The notes under the pieces are model-generated. The model was given only the letters and a program-made list of their open reading frames with translations, was not told the origin of the DNA and made no database searches. The position numbers and the translations under genes are program-made. A stretch of DNA of 45,252 nucleotides from a virus. Below, piece after piece: positions 29,701 to 38,246 of the stretch; the stretch's first letter is position 1; each line of letters opens with the position of its first letter. Where the stretch lies: IMG/VR virus record IMGVR_UViG_3300030104_005616, positions 2,158-47,409 of that record; one strand, 5' to 3'.

Positions 29701-31870
29701 CTAACCATATCTGTAATATATAATATTCTCTAAGAACACTATCTTGTGCATCGGGCATTTCATCCATATACAAAGTTACTTGAGATGCAGCGTCTTTGTT
29801 TGAATAGTTATTTTTGATTTGTGTTTCATACCACTTGACCCTTTCCTCAAATGCTTCCCATTCTTTGGTAAGGCATTGCATAGCATAACTCAAAGGTTCA
29901 AATATTTGTTTACCAAGGATATGATCGTCTTTGGAGGGGAAATAGTTTGAGAATGTGGTCCCTCCTGGGCCCGGAAGATCGTTAAGGACTGCTTGACGCA
30001 TCCCATCCATCAAATTTGACATATTGTTAGCTGGGTTAAAATCTAAAATAGTGTGTTCTTCATCTATCTCGATCCAAGGATCAATGTAGGGGCCGTATGG
30101 TTCCCTATTTTTTTCGGTATCATAACCAGAAGTGTCTAAAACATCTGTAATAACTTTGTCAAGCTCGCCATTCCAAACACTTTCTCCTCTGTTTTGAGGG
30201 CCAGCATTTCGCCCTCTTTTGTAACCTGGCTTTGATGACCTCATCCATTCATACATAACTGATTCTTCTGGAAGTACCGGCACATCGGTTTGTGCAAAAG
30301 CTTTTCGATAATCCGTTGTGAGAGCGGTAGGTTCCATAAACCATGTTCCCAAAGCTCGCTCATTGTATTCACCAATAGAATCTATGACATCTGGGGCGAC
30401 TGGCCAATTGTTTAAGTAAGACCCATTTCCGGCCATTTGGTCGGTGCCGAAACTTGGGTCATCAGAGGTTGGCGAACGAGGTGTTACAGCCCAAGATTTA
30501 TTTCTCAAATCCCAAATTTCATAAAACAAGCGGTTTTTATCACTTATTTTAGCTTTTCTTTCCGCTCTGGAAAGGTCTTTCCCGTAGGTTTCACCGATTG
30601 TTGAAAGCCTATAGTTATCTTGGCCAAATTTGTATTTTCTAAAAACCAAAGTGAGAGCATGAGTTTGTAAACTTGGGCCGACTCTGAGGGTTGTTACAAA
30701 AGGAGAATATTGAGATACGATTCCTTTCGTATCATAAGTGGTAATTGGAAAAACCTTATTAGCCCATGGTTTTGATGTTGGGGCACCATGAGTAATGAAA
30801 TGAGCAAAAGTCTTCTTTGTTATTGGAGACCCAATTAGTTCTTCCAAAACTTTATAAGAGTCCACATTTTTCGGACCCTCTTTTGCGACGGCTTTCTCAT
30901 AATGTTTTTGCCAATATGCAAGAACTTCTGGTGGATGACGATCATAAACATTATATTTTGAAGTAGTATCTCTGGTTGTAGAACCCATAAGGTTCATAAA
31001 TTCAAGATCATTTTCGCCGTAATACTGGCCGCCCATCAGCAAAAATAATCTTCTTTCAGTGTCATCTTCAAAAGACGGAGATTCGCCCAAATGTTCCATA
31101 AATAATTTACACAGATTTGGAACATTAAAGTTATCTTGTTTACCGGGGCCAATTGTTGCTCCACCAGCAATGCTGTAGGCACCAAAGAAAATTGGAGCTA
31201 TACGATCTTTAAAAAATTCATCGTATGTGGATATATTATCTTCGGTCTCAAAAATACCAACAAACCGACCTTGACCATACAATGGGGTTTCGTTGGCTGC
31301 TGTATATCCGCGAGCTTTTGGTACAAAATTAACATAATTAAGATTCCAGTCGCTCGCATAGGTCTGTGTCTTATCAATTTGAAGCTCTTCTGGGATGTCA
31401 TAATCATACGAATCATATTGCCCGTTAACATCAATTTTTATATTGCTATAATATTCTAAAACATAAGTAGTAAACCATGGATCGTCATAAGGGTTACCAA
31501 CAAGCTCTTCGTTAAGAAGAAAACCAGAAATTTGGGCACCACCCAAAGTAGCATTAAAATTTTCAGCAGTGATCGTGTCGCCATGGCGATATTGAAAATC
31601 ATTGTCATCTTCGTTGCCATACCTCCATGGTTTCTTAAATGAAGAAATCCCCGCTGTGTTTTGATGTGCTGTTGGGTTTTTACCATCCCACCATTTTTCA
31701 CCTTCAATTCTAGCTGTGCCTTCTGCGAAGGTTTCATATGTTGCCTTGCTAAACCGAGTAGCACTTATATTAAAAGCCTCAATAGGACGCACACCCTTGG
31801 CGGCCTTTTCAGTCATAAATTTGATTAATTGCTTCAAAAATGTAGAATTTTCTGGATTTCCTAAAGACAC
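26711..31870 (-). CDS. Very large baseplate/hub-type structural protein
   Basis: The 1719-aa protein is the longest in the window. The C-terminal part (about residues 1540-1680) reads like the end of hub proteins of the gp27/gpD group: NTIFYPGMEIFIDP, then LGIGGYHTITKVES and an SPQGYNTKLTALF strand. The middle has long helical and coiled regions rich in Glu/Gln/Lys (about 680-900). The N-terminus is acidic and aromatic. I infer a central baseplate protein, possibly with hub and wedge domains fused. The GTG start overlaps the gp53-like stop (TAGTG). It lies where T4-like phages have baseplate genes. Confidence 0.72.
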   Translation of the reverse strand: MSLGNPENSTFLKQLIKFMTEKAAKGVRPIEAFNISATRFSKATYETFAEGTARIEGEKWWDGKNPTAHQNTAGISSFKKPWRYGNEDDNDFQYRHGDTITAENFNATLGGAQISGFLLNEELVGNPYDDPWFTTYVLEYYSNIKIDVNGQYDSYDYDIPEELQIDKTQTYASDWNLNYVNFVPKARGYTAANETPLYGQGRFVGIFETEDNISTYDEFFKDRIAPIFFGAYSIAGGATIGPGKQDNFNVPNLCKLFMEHLGESPSFEDDTERRLFLLMGGQYYGENDLEFMNLMGSTTRDTTSKYNVYDRHPPEVLAYWQKHYEKAVAKEGPKNVDSYKVLEELIGSPITKKTFAHFITHGAPTSKPWANKVFPITTYDTKGIVSQYSPFVTTLRVGPSLQTHALTLVFRKYKFGQDNYRLSTIGETYGKDLSRAERKAKISDKNRLFYEIWDLRNKSWAVTPRSPTSDDPSFGTDQMAGNGSYLNNWPVAPDVIDSIGEYNERALGTWFMEPTALTTDYRKAFAQTDVPVLPEESVMYEWMRSSKPGYKRGRNAGPQNRGESVWNGELDKVITDVLDTSGYDTEKNREPYGPYIDPWIEIDEEHTILDFNPANNMSNLMDGMRQAVLNDLPGPGGTTFSNYFPSKDDHILGKQIFEPLSYAMQCLTKEWEAFEERVKWYETQIKNNYSNKDAASQVTLYMDEMPDAQDSVLREYYILQIWLDSVNSAAVKVNEWLRHQQTVTQCVQRFAIVLYGKRAKMSNDEIKAALETEGIAPGKVGLNANTPFEFDLPSPVPDADDDDLDPEEIKELLQQRAKNIDQCLLLTNLEAFRDAFHEDIIDMMAVQENQLGPDPRPTKTGQEFFTIHRKKTESGYVVTPFGDRFHMLGESGGRYHQISNILIAPDVVAARPFMDLTPELQAALVPKIRLFRVTDNNGKEVEKEFIFENFVSTDEIKSLRDASTISRGRGGGIKSFNWSYEGTTPATAKKDINAELVLFFQSFDELTRTRGQPGKEYKYIDLLLYPTNTNSIHPNEYQPANFRIRADVGWQIRDDRQFKNLLWSREVKEANRRNAHKEAEFNKKGKKLSAKVMAQHLKNSKNNLLPKMKKALETVNKTFLLNKIDHEIDFRNDGTVELRITYAAYAESVSKTAKVNALSTPQIEFFRASMQDELKKLLDSSDCRVEEIDALRIAQARREEKLIKAAQGSIVKRLKERGLYRSVAFNRDQVNEYLKSYSTSAPKPIGDKYYHLITPVDTDFKTQKEVGFYFLGDILHTVMDCLYMPMYAPPPDFDAQEESTLEYHKRIPGMERYVPLLSSFIYTDYNSKKPIFSANIADIPISAQYFNEWMVDNVIKSGRTIYPLMDFIKDLLEAAVDLMTEVCINRQIDVSLMFQTTQIRGIGYPTGWSTHSYLTSELDANEEIKTEDKNATKWEDRFGVIKDRILEMLEEGDTDYDPTIINVDNWHAPGSGFDDWHACLPIPQGDEIEGVRVPLEGYYDYNLIYPVSPTLTSTHQGRGMKYIDEENGTYHFHIGLNRGLMKNIKFSKSEMAYLREARYYNQGTYGLLQLGAVHNVDIELFGNTIFYPGMEIFIDPRNFGGSHWDPTVGGRNRSVANQLGIGGYHTITKVESTISPQGYNTKLTALFQYSGDGESRMMAIDGKTITTRQEEEEITAKTPARDLKCVDAVDNALRQTIQVNAKKKAGKKLWKKRTVDYSK

Positions 31871-32202
31871 TATTCCACCACCTGTAATGCTTCGGCTAAC
31901 CTTATTGGAATTTTAATTCTGTCTCCTATTTTGTTATGTTGCTCAGTGGGTCTTTTGTTAAATCCAGCAATAACCCACCAATATTGTGGATCACCATAAT
32001 AAAAAGATGACAATTTCCAATACATATCACCATATTTCCATGCATGATCGATTGTCTCAATGGAATCATACACTTCCTGTTCGTAAATTGCTTTCGCCAA
32101 AGTTTTATATTGTTTTATATTTTTTACTCCTCTTTTGTCACGGAGTTCCTTATATTGTTCTGTTGAATTTTTTGCTATTCTTCTATTATTAAATCTTGAC
32201 AT
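31870..32202 (-). CDS. gp53-like baseplate wedge protein with LysM-like domain
   Basis: A 110-aa protein resembling T4 gp53, a baseplate wedge component. Residues 40-95 match the LysM-like module: HAWKYGDMYWKLSSFYYGD, then YWWVIAGFN and a closing G-D-R-I-K-I-P. T4 gp53 is 196 aa; this one keeps the conserved core. It joins wedges into the hexagonal baseplate. Position between two baseplate-type genes supports the call. Confidence 0.85.
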   Translation of the reverse strand: MSRFNNRRIAKNSTEQYKELRDKRGVKNIKQYKTLAKAIYEQEVYDSIETIDHAWKYGDMYWKLSSFYYGDPQYWWVIAGFNKRPTEQHNKIGDRIKIPIRLAEALQVVE

Positions 32203-32227
32203 ATTTTATTCCATTAATTATTGACTT

Positions 32228-32908
32228 CTAAGTGCCGCCGAAAAAACCATTACTACCTTTGATCCATTTATTGTTCTCCCAACCTTTATCGTCCTGATGT
32301 AGTACATTGAGAGTAAAAGATAAAGAAATAACTTTCGGGTATAAATTATTTTTGCCATCCGAAAACATACCCATTTCTAACACTGGGGTCCACTCTAGTC
32401 CTTGCAAATACCCTAATTGCCCACCAGATGCTGCGGCACCAGGGTTACTTCCTCCAGCAGTGATTAAATTTGCAAACTTAACACTAACCAATGGAGGTGC
32501 ATTGATCAGATAACCCAATGACTGTCCAAGGGATCTAGGGTCTACTTGATTATTCATGTCATAAAAAGCAGACTCGCTCCTATCCAATTGTCTTTGGTAA
32601 CCGGGATATAAAAATTTAGTTAAAGTATCGCACTCTTTTAGATTATCTTTTGCGGTTAACAAGTTTGAAGACGGCACATCAAAAGCTAAAGAAATCGAAC
32701 GTCTTGTATTTTGAAATGTTGCTATTGGATCCATCCTTCCATATACATCTTCTTCGTTCCATGTAGAAGTAAAAGATTGATTAAAAGAAGTTAAAAAAGC
32801 TGGGAACACAACATAATCCCCTGTAATCATGCTTTTTATTACTAATTTTGCATTTTTATTTTCTACTATGTCTTTTACTAATTTTTCATAATTTGATGAT
32901 ACTGGCAT
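32228..32908 (-). CDS. Putative baseplate / tail-tube cap protein
   Basis: The 226-aa protein is beta-rich with TFQNTRRSISLAFDVP and YVVFPAFLTSFNQSFTSTW segments, a pattern I associate with tail-tube-like or baseplate proteins near the tape measure gene. It stands between the tape measure gene and gp53, where T4 has tube-cap proteins gp48/gp54. It could initiate the tube on the baseplate. No catalytic motif. The Gly/Ala-rich loop around residue 165 may be flexible. Confidence 0.65.
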   Translation of the reverse strand: MPVSSNYEKLVKDIVENKNAKLVIKSMITGDYVVFPAFLTSFNQSFTSTWNEEDVYGRMDPIATFQNTRRSISLAFDVPSSNLLTAKDNLKECDTLTKFLYPGYQRQLDRSESAFYDMNNQVDPRSLGQSLGYLINAPPLVSVKFANLITAGGSNPGAAASGGQLGYLQGLEWTPVLEMGMFSDGKNNLYPKVISLSFTLNVLHQDDKGWENNKWIKGSNGFFGGT

Positions 32909-32934
32909 ATTTTGTTTCTCTTAATTAAAGCTTT

Positions 32935-35454
32935 TTAGGGCTTGACATGGGCTGATGCGATACGACCTTCGAATAAATCAGTTGTTGCTTTTCCATCAAG
33001 CTGTATTTTTAAAACCTGGCCGTTTTCCTTTTCTTTTTGGCTTGAGAAATAACCTCCAACAGTGTCAATAAATTTTCCAAGATTTCTGCTCATGGCAGCA
33101 CCAGCGGCTCCCTTTGTTAATTCACCGGCAGCTTGGCCAGTTGTAACAAGAGCGATGTTTGCTATTGTCGATTGTATTTCTGCATTTAAAGAATTTTTAC
33201 TCTCTTCAAGACCCTTACCAATTGCAGCGAATGTCTCTTGCAATGCTTCCTTGTTGTCTCTTAAGTCTTGTAATTTTGTTGCTAAATCTCCTATCTTTTC
33301 AGCACTTTTGGTTAACTCATCCATATCCATTTCGGGCTTTGCTTTATCTTTTGAAGTTGACATAAGCATTCCAACACCAAGTGTAGCACCCATGGTTGCA
33401 GCTAAAATACCTCCTAGGACCATTCCATACCTACTTGCTTCCAGCGACTTGGCAGCTATGGCGAGAACCTTCAAAGCAGCGGCCATTGCCCCAATTGAGC
33501 CGACCATAGCATAGATACCTAAAGAGACATCCGAAAAGCCAGCACCTACTTGTTTTAATAATACTATACCTTGAATCATAGTCTTAAACAAATAAGCCAG
33601 AGAGAATGTTATTAAAGCAATAGAGGCAGCAGCGGTGCCAATAACTAAAGCAACACCGCCCATAGAAACGCTGAGGCTTGTTATACCAACACTAGATGCT
33701 GTCCCAGCGGCACCTATCTGTGTAATTGCTGATGCTACAGATCTACCAAGACCTTGGATTGTTTTTCCTGATACTGCTCCGAATATTCTTATTGATCCCG
33801 CCATTTGAAGCATATTCCACAATGCTCCACCCAAAGAAAGTAGAAGTCCTGTGCCAGCAATCATCCATGGGTTTACATCTTTAAGCCATATTAAAAATTT
33901 TCCAAGACCGTCAACAATTCCCTTTATTGACTCAATCATGCCATTTTTTTGTAAATTGACCGCAAAATCAGCAAATATAAGTTTGATTTTTTCCATCACA
34001 TCCAAACCAGCTTTCATTCTATCTTGCAGTGCCTTTTGATTCTTCGCTTCTTTGGCTTGCTCTTTTTGCATTCTTTTGTACTCTCCAACATTCATACCCA
34101 ATATTCTACGAGCTTCATCCAAATTTTTAATATCTAATTGGTTTGCAATCGCTTGTTGTGTGAATTTATCAAGATTTTTAAATGCGACACCAGTTTTTTG
34201 TATACCCTTTATAACATGTTGAATTCTTTTATCATGATCCATCATCATTAGATTGTTTCCAGAAAAACTTGTTCCCAAAATGGCATTCATTTTAGCCGCT
34301 GTTTTAGCAGAATCCGCAAATGTGTCAAATTTGTTTGCTATACCCATCATAGTATCAACTTCAACACCAGCGGCTGATGCTTGAGCGGCAATATCTTTGA
34401 ATATTTTAACTGATTTCTTGCCATAAACTGCAAGGACGGAAAGGGTTTTATTATAATCTTTTGTAATCTGTGATGCTGTTTTTCCGAGAGCATTACCAGA
34501 CATGGCAAGTTCACGGGTCATATCGCCAGCGGCGGTGGCGCCGATATCAAAGCTTTTTGTCAATGATAATATTGTTTGTGATGAATCGTCAGTAGAAACA
34601 CCAATTTCATTAAGACTCGATACTGTATCAATTAGCCCTTGTTGTGTTTTTGCGGTCAAAGCTGGGAATTGTGATAAACTCATTCTTAAAGATACAGCGG
34701 CCTTCTGAGCATCGTCTGCTGAAACACCGAACTGCCTTAATCTATCATTAGTTGAAGCTATAGCAACGTCAAAATCTCGACTGAACCCTGTTGTCTTTGT
34801 GAAAGCGGCACCGGCTTTATCAACTGCAAACATCATTTTGATTGTCTGCTCTACAACTTTAGATAGTATTGAAATCCCTATATTTAAAGGATTAAATGTC
34901 TCTGTAAAACCCTTAGCTAAACCCTTTAAGCCGCCTGATGATGATGCAAGCTTGCCCATTTCCGCTATGTTCTTAGCAAATTTGTTTCCCGATTTTGATA
35001 AAAGACCTAATTTTGTAGCTGCGTCTTCAAAAAAGGGCTTTGACTTTTGAAGTGCTTCTTTATATGCTGGTCCAAGATTATCTATCTTATCTTTATAGGC
35101 TTGTGCAATCATCGCATCGGCATCTAACCCGGCAGATTCAATCTTTTTTCTTGTAGCTTCGTCTAATTTATCAGTAGCCTCATAAGCATCACCAGTGATT
35201 TCTTTAAATTGCCTTAACACTTCAAGATTAGAATTATAAGCAGATAAAGAATCTCCCATAATTTCGTTTACTCTTGCTTCACTAGCAGCAAGTTGAATAG
35301 TCTGAGCATTGACTTCTTTTGTGGCCTCAGATAAGCCTTTCATTGCCGACATAGATTTCTGAATAGCTTCAGCGTATTCTTTATCAGTAATAGTGCCTTT
35401 TTGTTTGGCCTTTGTTAGATTTTCAATTTCTTCAATTGTTTTATCGCTCGCCAT
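32935..35454 (-). CDS. Tail tape measure protein
   Basis: An 839-aa protein, largely helical, with coiled-coil Ala/Lys/Glu stretches at both ends and three to four hydrophobic segments between about residues 530 and 710 (for example AGTGLLLSLGGAL and MVLGGILAATMGATLG). This is the hallmark of tape measure proteins, which set tail length and are injected or help pore formation. Position after the tube and chaperone-type genes and before the baseplate genes is correct. Longer than T4 gp29 (590 aa), so the tail should be longer. Confidence 0.85.
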   Translation of the reverse strand: MASDKTIEEIENLTKAKQKGTITDKEYAEAIQKSMSAMKGLSEATKEVNAQTIQLAASEARVNEIMGDSLSAYNSNLEVLRQFKEITGDAYEATDKLDEATRKKIESAGLDADAMIAQAYKDKIDNLGPAYKEALQKSKPFFEDAATKLGLLSKSGNKFAKNIAEMGKLASSSGGLKGLAKGFTETFNPLNIGISILSKVVEQTIKMMFAVDKAGAAFTKTTGFSRDFDVAIASTNDRLRQFGVSADDAQKAAVSLRMSLSQFPALTAKTQQGLIDTVSSLNEIGVSTDDSSQTILSLTKSFDIGATAAGDMTRELAMSGNALGKTASQITKDYNKTLSVLAVYGKKSVKIFKDIAAQASAAGVEVDTMMGIANKFDTFADSAKTAAKMNAILGTSFSGNNLMMMDHDKRIQHVIKGIQKTGVAFKNLDKFTQQAIANQLDIKNLDEARRILGMNVGEYKRMQKEQAKEAKNQKALQDRMKAGLDVMEKIKLIFADFAVNLQKNGMIESIKGIVDGLGKFLIWLKDVNPWMIAGTGLLLSLGGALWNMLQMAGSIRIFGAVSGKTIQGLGRSVASAITQIGAAGTASSVGITSLSVSMGGVALVIGTAAASIALITFSLAYLFKTMIQGIVLLKQVGAGFSDVSLGIYAMVGSIGAMAAALKVLAIAAKSLEASRYGMVLGGILAATMGATLGVGMLMSTSKDKAKPEMDMDELTKSAEKIGDLATKLQDLRDNKEALQETFAAIGKGLEESKNSLNAEIQSTIANIALVTTGQAAGELTKGAAGAAMSRNLGKFIDTVGGYFSSQKEKENGQVLKIQLDGKATTDLFEGRIASAHVKP

Positions 35455-35457
35455 CTA

Positions 35458-35808
35458 TTAACCCTCATCTTTGAAAGGCCACTTTAATCCTGTTGTGTTT
35501 TCAAAGTTTTGTACTGCTGTATTTAGTTCTTCGCGAGCTTTTACAGTTTGAAAGTGTTCCTTGCCAAATTGCGAATAAGCATCAAGATAGTTTTTTTCAG
35601 CAACAATAGCTTGAGCGTATGATTTTACATCTTTTTGTTTTCCACGGATAATGAATTTTGGCCCTTCGGCATCTTCTTCATTGAGGTTGGCAACAACTTT
35701 AACATCATCCCCATACATCATCTTTAAAAGACTCTTAGACCAAGAACCAAATGTCTCCATCCAAGTTTCTTTTAAAATTATTCTATCGGATAAATCAATA
35801 ACTAACAT
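35458..35808 (-). CDS. Hypothetical tail-assembly protein
   Basis: A 116-aa protein from the ATG at 35808 (GGGAG site, nine bases); an in-frame TTG at 35823 has no good site. It is helical with a short N-terminal strand (MLVIDLSDRIILKETW) and a charged middle, and ends in a Trp-containing motif, TTGLKWPFKDEG. It sits directly before the tape measure gene, where chaperones or tail scaffolds are common. I do not recognise it. A CTATTTA element lies 24 bases upstream, just after a terminator, so transcription may restart here. Confidence 0.65.
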   Translation of the reverse strand: MLVIDLSDRIILKETWMETFGSWSKSLLKMMYGDDVKVVANLNEEDAEGPKFIIRGKQKDVKSYAQAIVAEKNYLDAYSQFGKEHFQTVKAREELNTAVQNFENTTGLKWPFKDEG

Positions 35809-35849
35809 GCAAAATACTCCCAACTTACAAATAAATAGTTTTAATAAAA

Positions 35850-35869
35850 AAATGCCCCGAAAGGCATTT
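35850..35869 (-). terminator. Terminator hairpin after the gp51-like gene
   Basis: A 7-bp stem, AAATGCC/GGCATTT, with a 6-base loop; on the minus strand it is followed by TTTTTATT. It follows directly the stop at 35871 and may reduce transcription of the distal tail genes. Confidence 0.82.
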
Positions 35870-35870
35870 A

Positions 35871-36098
35871 TTATCTTCGTTTATTAGCTTTGTCTAATTC
35901 TTTCTTTTCATCTTTAAATTGTTTTTGTAATCTATTAAGAAACCATAATCTCAAACCTACTGGTAGATTATACATTTCCATAAACGACCAACCGCCATGA
36001 TGCTTTAAAAGAAAAAACTGCTCATAAATAGCCTCAATGTAATTATCGGTCAGGCCAAAAAAAGTCAGCCCCGAAGGGCACCTCCAATTCTTGCTCAA
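35871..36098 (-). CDS. gp51-like hub-assembly / tail chaperone protein, probably made by frameshift
   Basis: The reading frame gives 75 aa: FFGLTDNYIEAIYEQFFLL, then GGWSFMEMYNLPVGLRLWF and a Lys-rich end. I recall the GGWS-F-x-E-x-Y-x-L-P core in small proteins called gp51-like in T4-related phages. The only starts before the conserved part are a TTG with no Shine-Dalgarno and later internal codons. The frame overlaps the end of the gp26-like gene at a run of seven T, in +1 relation. I therefore infer that it is expressed as a C-terminal extension of that protein, like lambda G-T or Mu-type tail chaperones. If so, the separate product may not exist. Confidence 0.7.
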   Translation of the reverse strand: MSKNWRCPSGLTFFGLTDNYIEAIYEQFFLLKHHGGWSFMEMYNLPVGLRLWFLNRLQKQFKDEKKELDKANKRR

Positions 36099-36894
36099 AG
36101 CCGCACGCGGTACAAGAATACTCGTTAATAACCTTTACATCAGGACAAGCTACTCTATAACAATTTTTAAGAAAACGAGAATCCCTAGTTGGCAAATTGT
36201 CAATAAAGTTGTCAATCACAACCCTTTCAGTGTGCCCTTGAACCGATACAATCATTCTTTTATATTGATCGGTTAAAGCAGAATCTGCTAGCTTGCCCTT
36301 TGCTTTATTAGTGGCCAGTTGAGACAAAAATATTTCATCATCTCCGGTCAATAATTTAAACTGAACTGTAAACTTTGTTAATGGCATTGTGGCACTGAAA
36401 TAACCTTCTGGGGTCTGTGTAAGTCCTAGTTTTTCATCGACAGATGATTCATGTGTCTTAACTTTATTAAGATCAAAACTATAATCAGAATTCTCCCCAC
36501 ATGCTGGGCAAGATACTTTTGTATGATAATCGGAACCATAACCAGAAATACGTGCAGCAATAATAATTGCATTCCTATCCCCTACTAAAAGCGAAGAAGC
36601 TTTGAATGTCTTATCAACAATTATGTTATCTAAAAACCTTTCTATAGCAATCCCTTTCTTTAGAAGAGTCTTGGAAGTTAAAATATCTTCATCCTTTGCC
36701 GTCATATACCGGATCTCAATTGTATCTTTTCCGTGCATTGGGTGGTCTTCACCATATCCAAGCCCTTTAGACGGCAAGTCAACAAATTCTGTTGGTGCAA
36801 CAAAGTGCAATGGGCTTTTGGCCTCTACAACCTCCGATACGGGTGCTTCTGCTTGAGGAACGGCACCTGTTCGTTCCATATTATTTCTACTCAA
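36043..36894 (-). CDS. gp26-like baseplate hub protein with two zinc ribbons
   Basis: The 283-aa protein contains VDLPSKGLGYG, IEIRYMTAKDEDIL and LLVGDRNAIIIAARISGYG, the typical series of the T4 base-plate protein family (gp26). Two Cys pairs, CPAC near residue 133 and CTAC near 265, look like zinc ribbons. The last residues read through a run of seven T where a second frame begins. The gene stands between the tube genes and the tape measure gene, the position of tail-assembly chaperones in other phages. It probably acts in hub or tail assembly. Confidence 0.85.
   Translation of the reverse strand: MSRNNMERTGAVPQAEAPVSEVVEAKSPLHFVAPTEFVDLPSKGLGYGEDHPMHGKDTIEIRYMTAKDEDILTSKTLLKKGIAIERFLDNIIVDKTFKASSLLVGDRNAIIIAARISGYGSDYHTKVSCPACGENSDYSFDLNKVKTHESSVDEKLGLTQTPEGYFSATMPLTKFTVQFKLLTGDDEIFLSQLATNKAKGKLADSALTDQYKRMIVSVQGHTERVVIDNFIDNLPTRDSRFLKNCYRVACPDVKVINEYSCTACGFEQELEVPFGADFFWPDR
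36057..36063 (-). other. Candidate +1 frameshift site (seven T)
   Basis: On the minus strand the gp26-like frame reads GAC TTT TTT TGG; sliding forward one base gives TTT TTT GGC, the gp51-like frame. Both tRNA-Phe positions keep perfect pairing. GGAGG lies 17 bases upstream (36081-36085) and GGGG about five bases upstream, either of which could stimulate slipping. Confidence 0.55.
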
Positions 36895-36915
36895 TTTTCA
36901 CCTCTTTTAATATTA

Positions 36916-37656
36916 TTAGATTCTTGTAAATGTTGCATAATCGTAACCCACAACAATTTCAATTGAAACTAGATCATCGCTACTATAATCAAGATCGCCA
37001 TAATTAATTGATTTTATAAATGAATTAACTAAAGTCCAGGTTCTAAAAGCTTTTCCATCATCATTCAACTGGGTTATTTGAAAATCATTTGCATCAGTCG
37101 GCACAGCATTTTTAATTTTTAATTTTGATGCTTCCTCAACTGCGGCAGCAAATTCTGCTTTTTGTTCTGCGGCAGTTTTAAAACTTGGATCTGTCTTGCG
37201 CAACTCTTCAATGTAAGTGCTCCCAAGCAATGAATCTCGACCTTCATTCTTTTGCATTTCTTGGCTGGAGTTGAAATCTTGAATTTTTTTTGCGGCAGAG
37301 GTTGCTTCGGCGGTTCTTAGGTTGGCTCTTACTCTAGTTTCTAAGTATTTAACGACCCCATCTTCCTGGCCAGCCCCGCTTTCAGACATTGTGCTTTGAA
37401 CATTCAATATCTTAATAATTGAGTCAATCGACTCCTTCACATCAACAATATTAATTGTAACATCACTCCATGTTGGAACACCCGGCACTTTATATTTTTG
37501 ATTTAAAAGCTGGTATTCCGATGTATTGATTTCAAATGAAGGCAGAGTTACAGTGTTTACATACCACCAATTGGTGCCTTGAGGTCCCGCCGTGAATCTA
37601 TATTTTCTCGCGGGAACTGCGGCTCCTGATCCAGATGCGTTGCTCCAAAAAGCCAT
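36916..37656 (-). CDS. Tail tube protein paralogue with helical insert
   Basis: A 246-aa protein sharing with its neighbour the start MAFW-x-x-x, R-x-Y-R-F, T-x-T-L-P-S-F-x-[IV], then W-S-x-V near 62-65 and the end GDLDYSSDDLVSIEIVVGYDYATF. Residues about 90-190 are an inserted Lys/Ala/Glu-rich helical region absent in the other paralogue. Two tube-like genes in a row suggest that one forms the regular tube and the other a special ring or decoration. Spacing between them is nine bases. Confidence 0.82.
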   Translation of the reverse strand: MAFWSNASGSGAAVPARKYRFTAGPQGTNWWYVNTVTLPSFEINTSEYQLLNQKYKVPGVPTWSDVTINIVDVKESIDSIIKILNVQSTMSESGAGQEDGVVKYLETRVRANLRTAEATSAAKKIQDFNSSQEMQKNEGRDSLLGSTYIEELRKTDPSFKTAAEQKAEFAAAVEEASKLKIKNAVPTDANDFQITQLNDDGKAFRTWTLVNSFIKSINYGDLDYSSDDLVSIEIVVGYDYATFTRI

Positions 37657-37665
37657 TTAAACCTC

Positions 37666-38205
37666 TTAATCTGCTTTAAAACGTTCTGTACCTGTTGTTG
37701 TACAAGTTGCCCAATCATAACGAAGTGTCAATTCAACTTCTTTCAAGTCATCGCTACTGTAATCCAAAGATCCAAATGTTGCAGCTTGAATGAATGGGTT
37801 TTTCAATTCCCATGCTTCAACAACATCACCTTCAGCATCTAAGATTTCAATCTTAACTGCTCCTAGACCTGCTGCTTTGCTTTTAGAAATGGTTTTCTTG
37901 TTAGCTGCTTTTGCCTCGGTAGATGGAATGTTGTAACCACTTTTAACTAACATGTCAGTCAACAAACCTGTCGCATCAGGAGAGATTGGATCTACAAGTG
38001 TCATTGAAACTGTTGACCAAGAAACTCTGCCTGGGAAATAGTATTTGTTATCCATATGATTATGTTCAACTTCTGAAACATCAAATGAAGGAAGGGTAGC
38101 GGTTTTAGCCCACCACACCGTAGAATTGGCTCCGAAAGCGACCAATGTAACTTTAAATCTATAATTTCTTTTTGCCTCTGATTCGTGGCTAGCCCAAAAT
38201 GCCAT
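37666..38205 (-). CDS. Tail tube protein (gp19-like)
   Basis: A 179-aa protein of the same size as T4 gp19 (163 aa). It shows the tube pattern TATLPSFDVSEVEHNH, FPGRVSWSTVSMTLVDP and the end SLDYSSDDLKEVELTLRYDWATC. It should polymerise as hexameric rings inside the sheath. It follows the sheath gene, as in T4. AGGAG Shine-Dalgarno. Confidence 0.88.
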   Translation of the reverse strand: MAFWASHESEAKRNYRFKVTLVAFGANSTVWWAKTATLPSFDVSEVEHNHMDNKYYFPGRVSWSTVSMTLVDPISPDATGLLTDMLVKSGYNIPSTEAKAANKKTISKSKAAGLGAVKIEILDAEGDVVEAWELKNPFIQAATFGSLDYSSDDLKEVELTLRYDWATCTTTGTERFKAD

Positions 38206-38246
38206 AGTTTGTTTTCTCCTTGTTATAACTTTAACTAGTTTCTACT

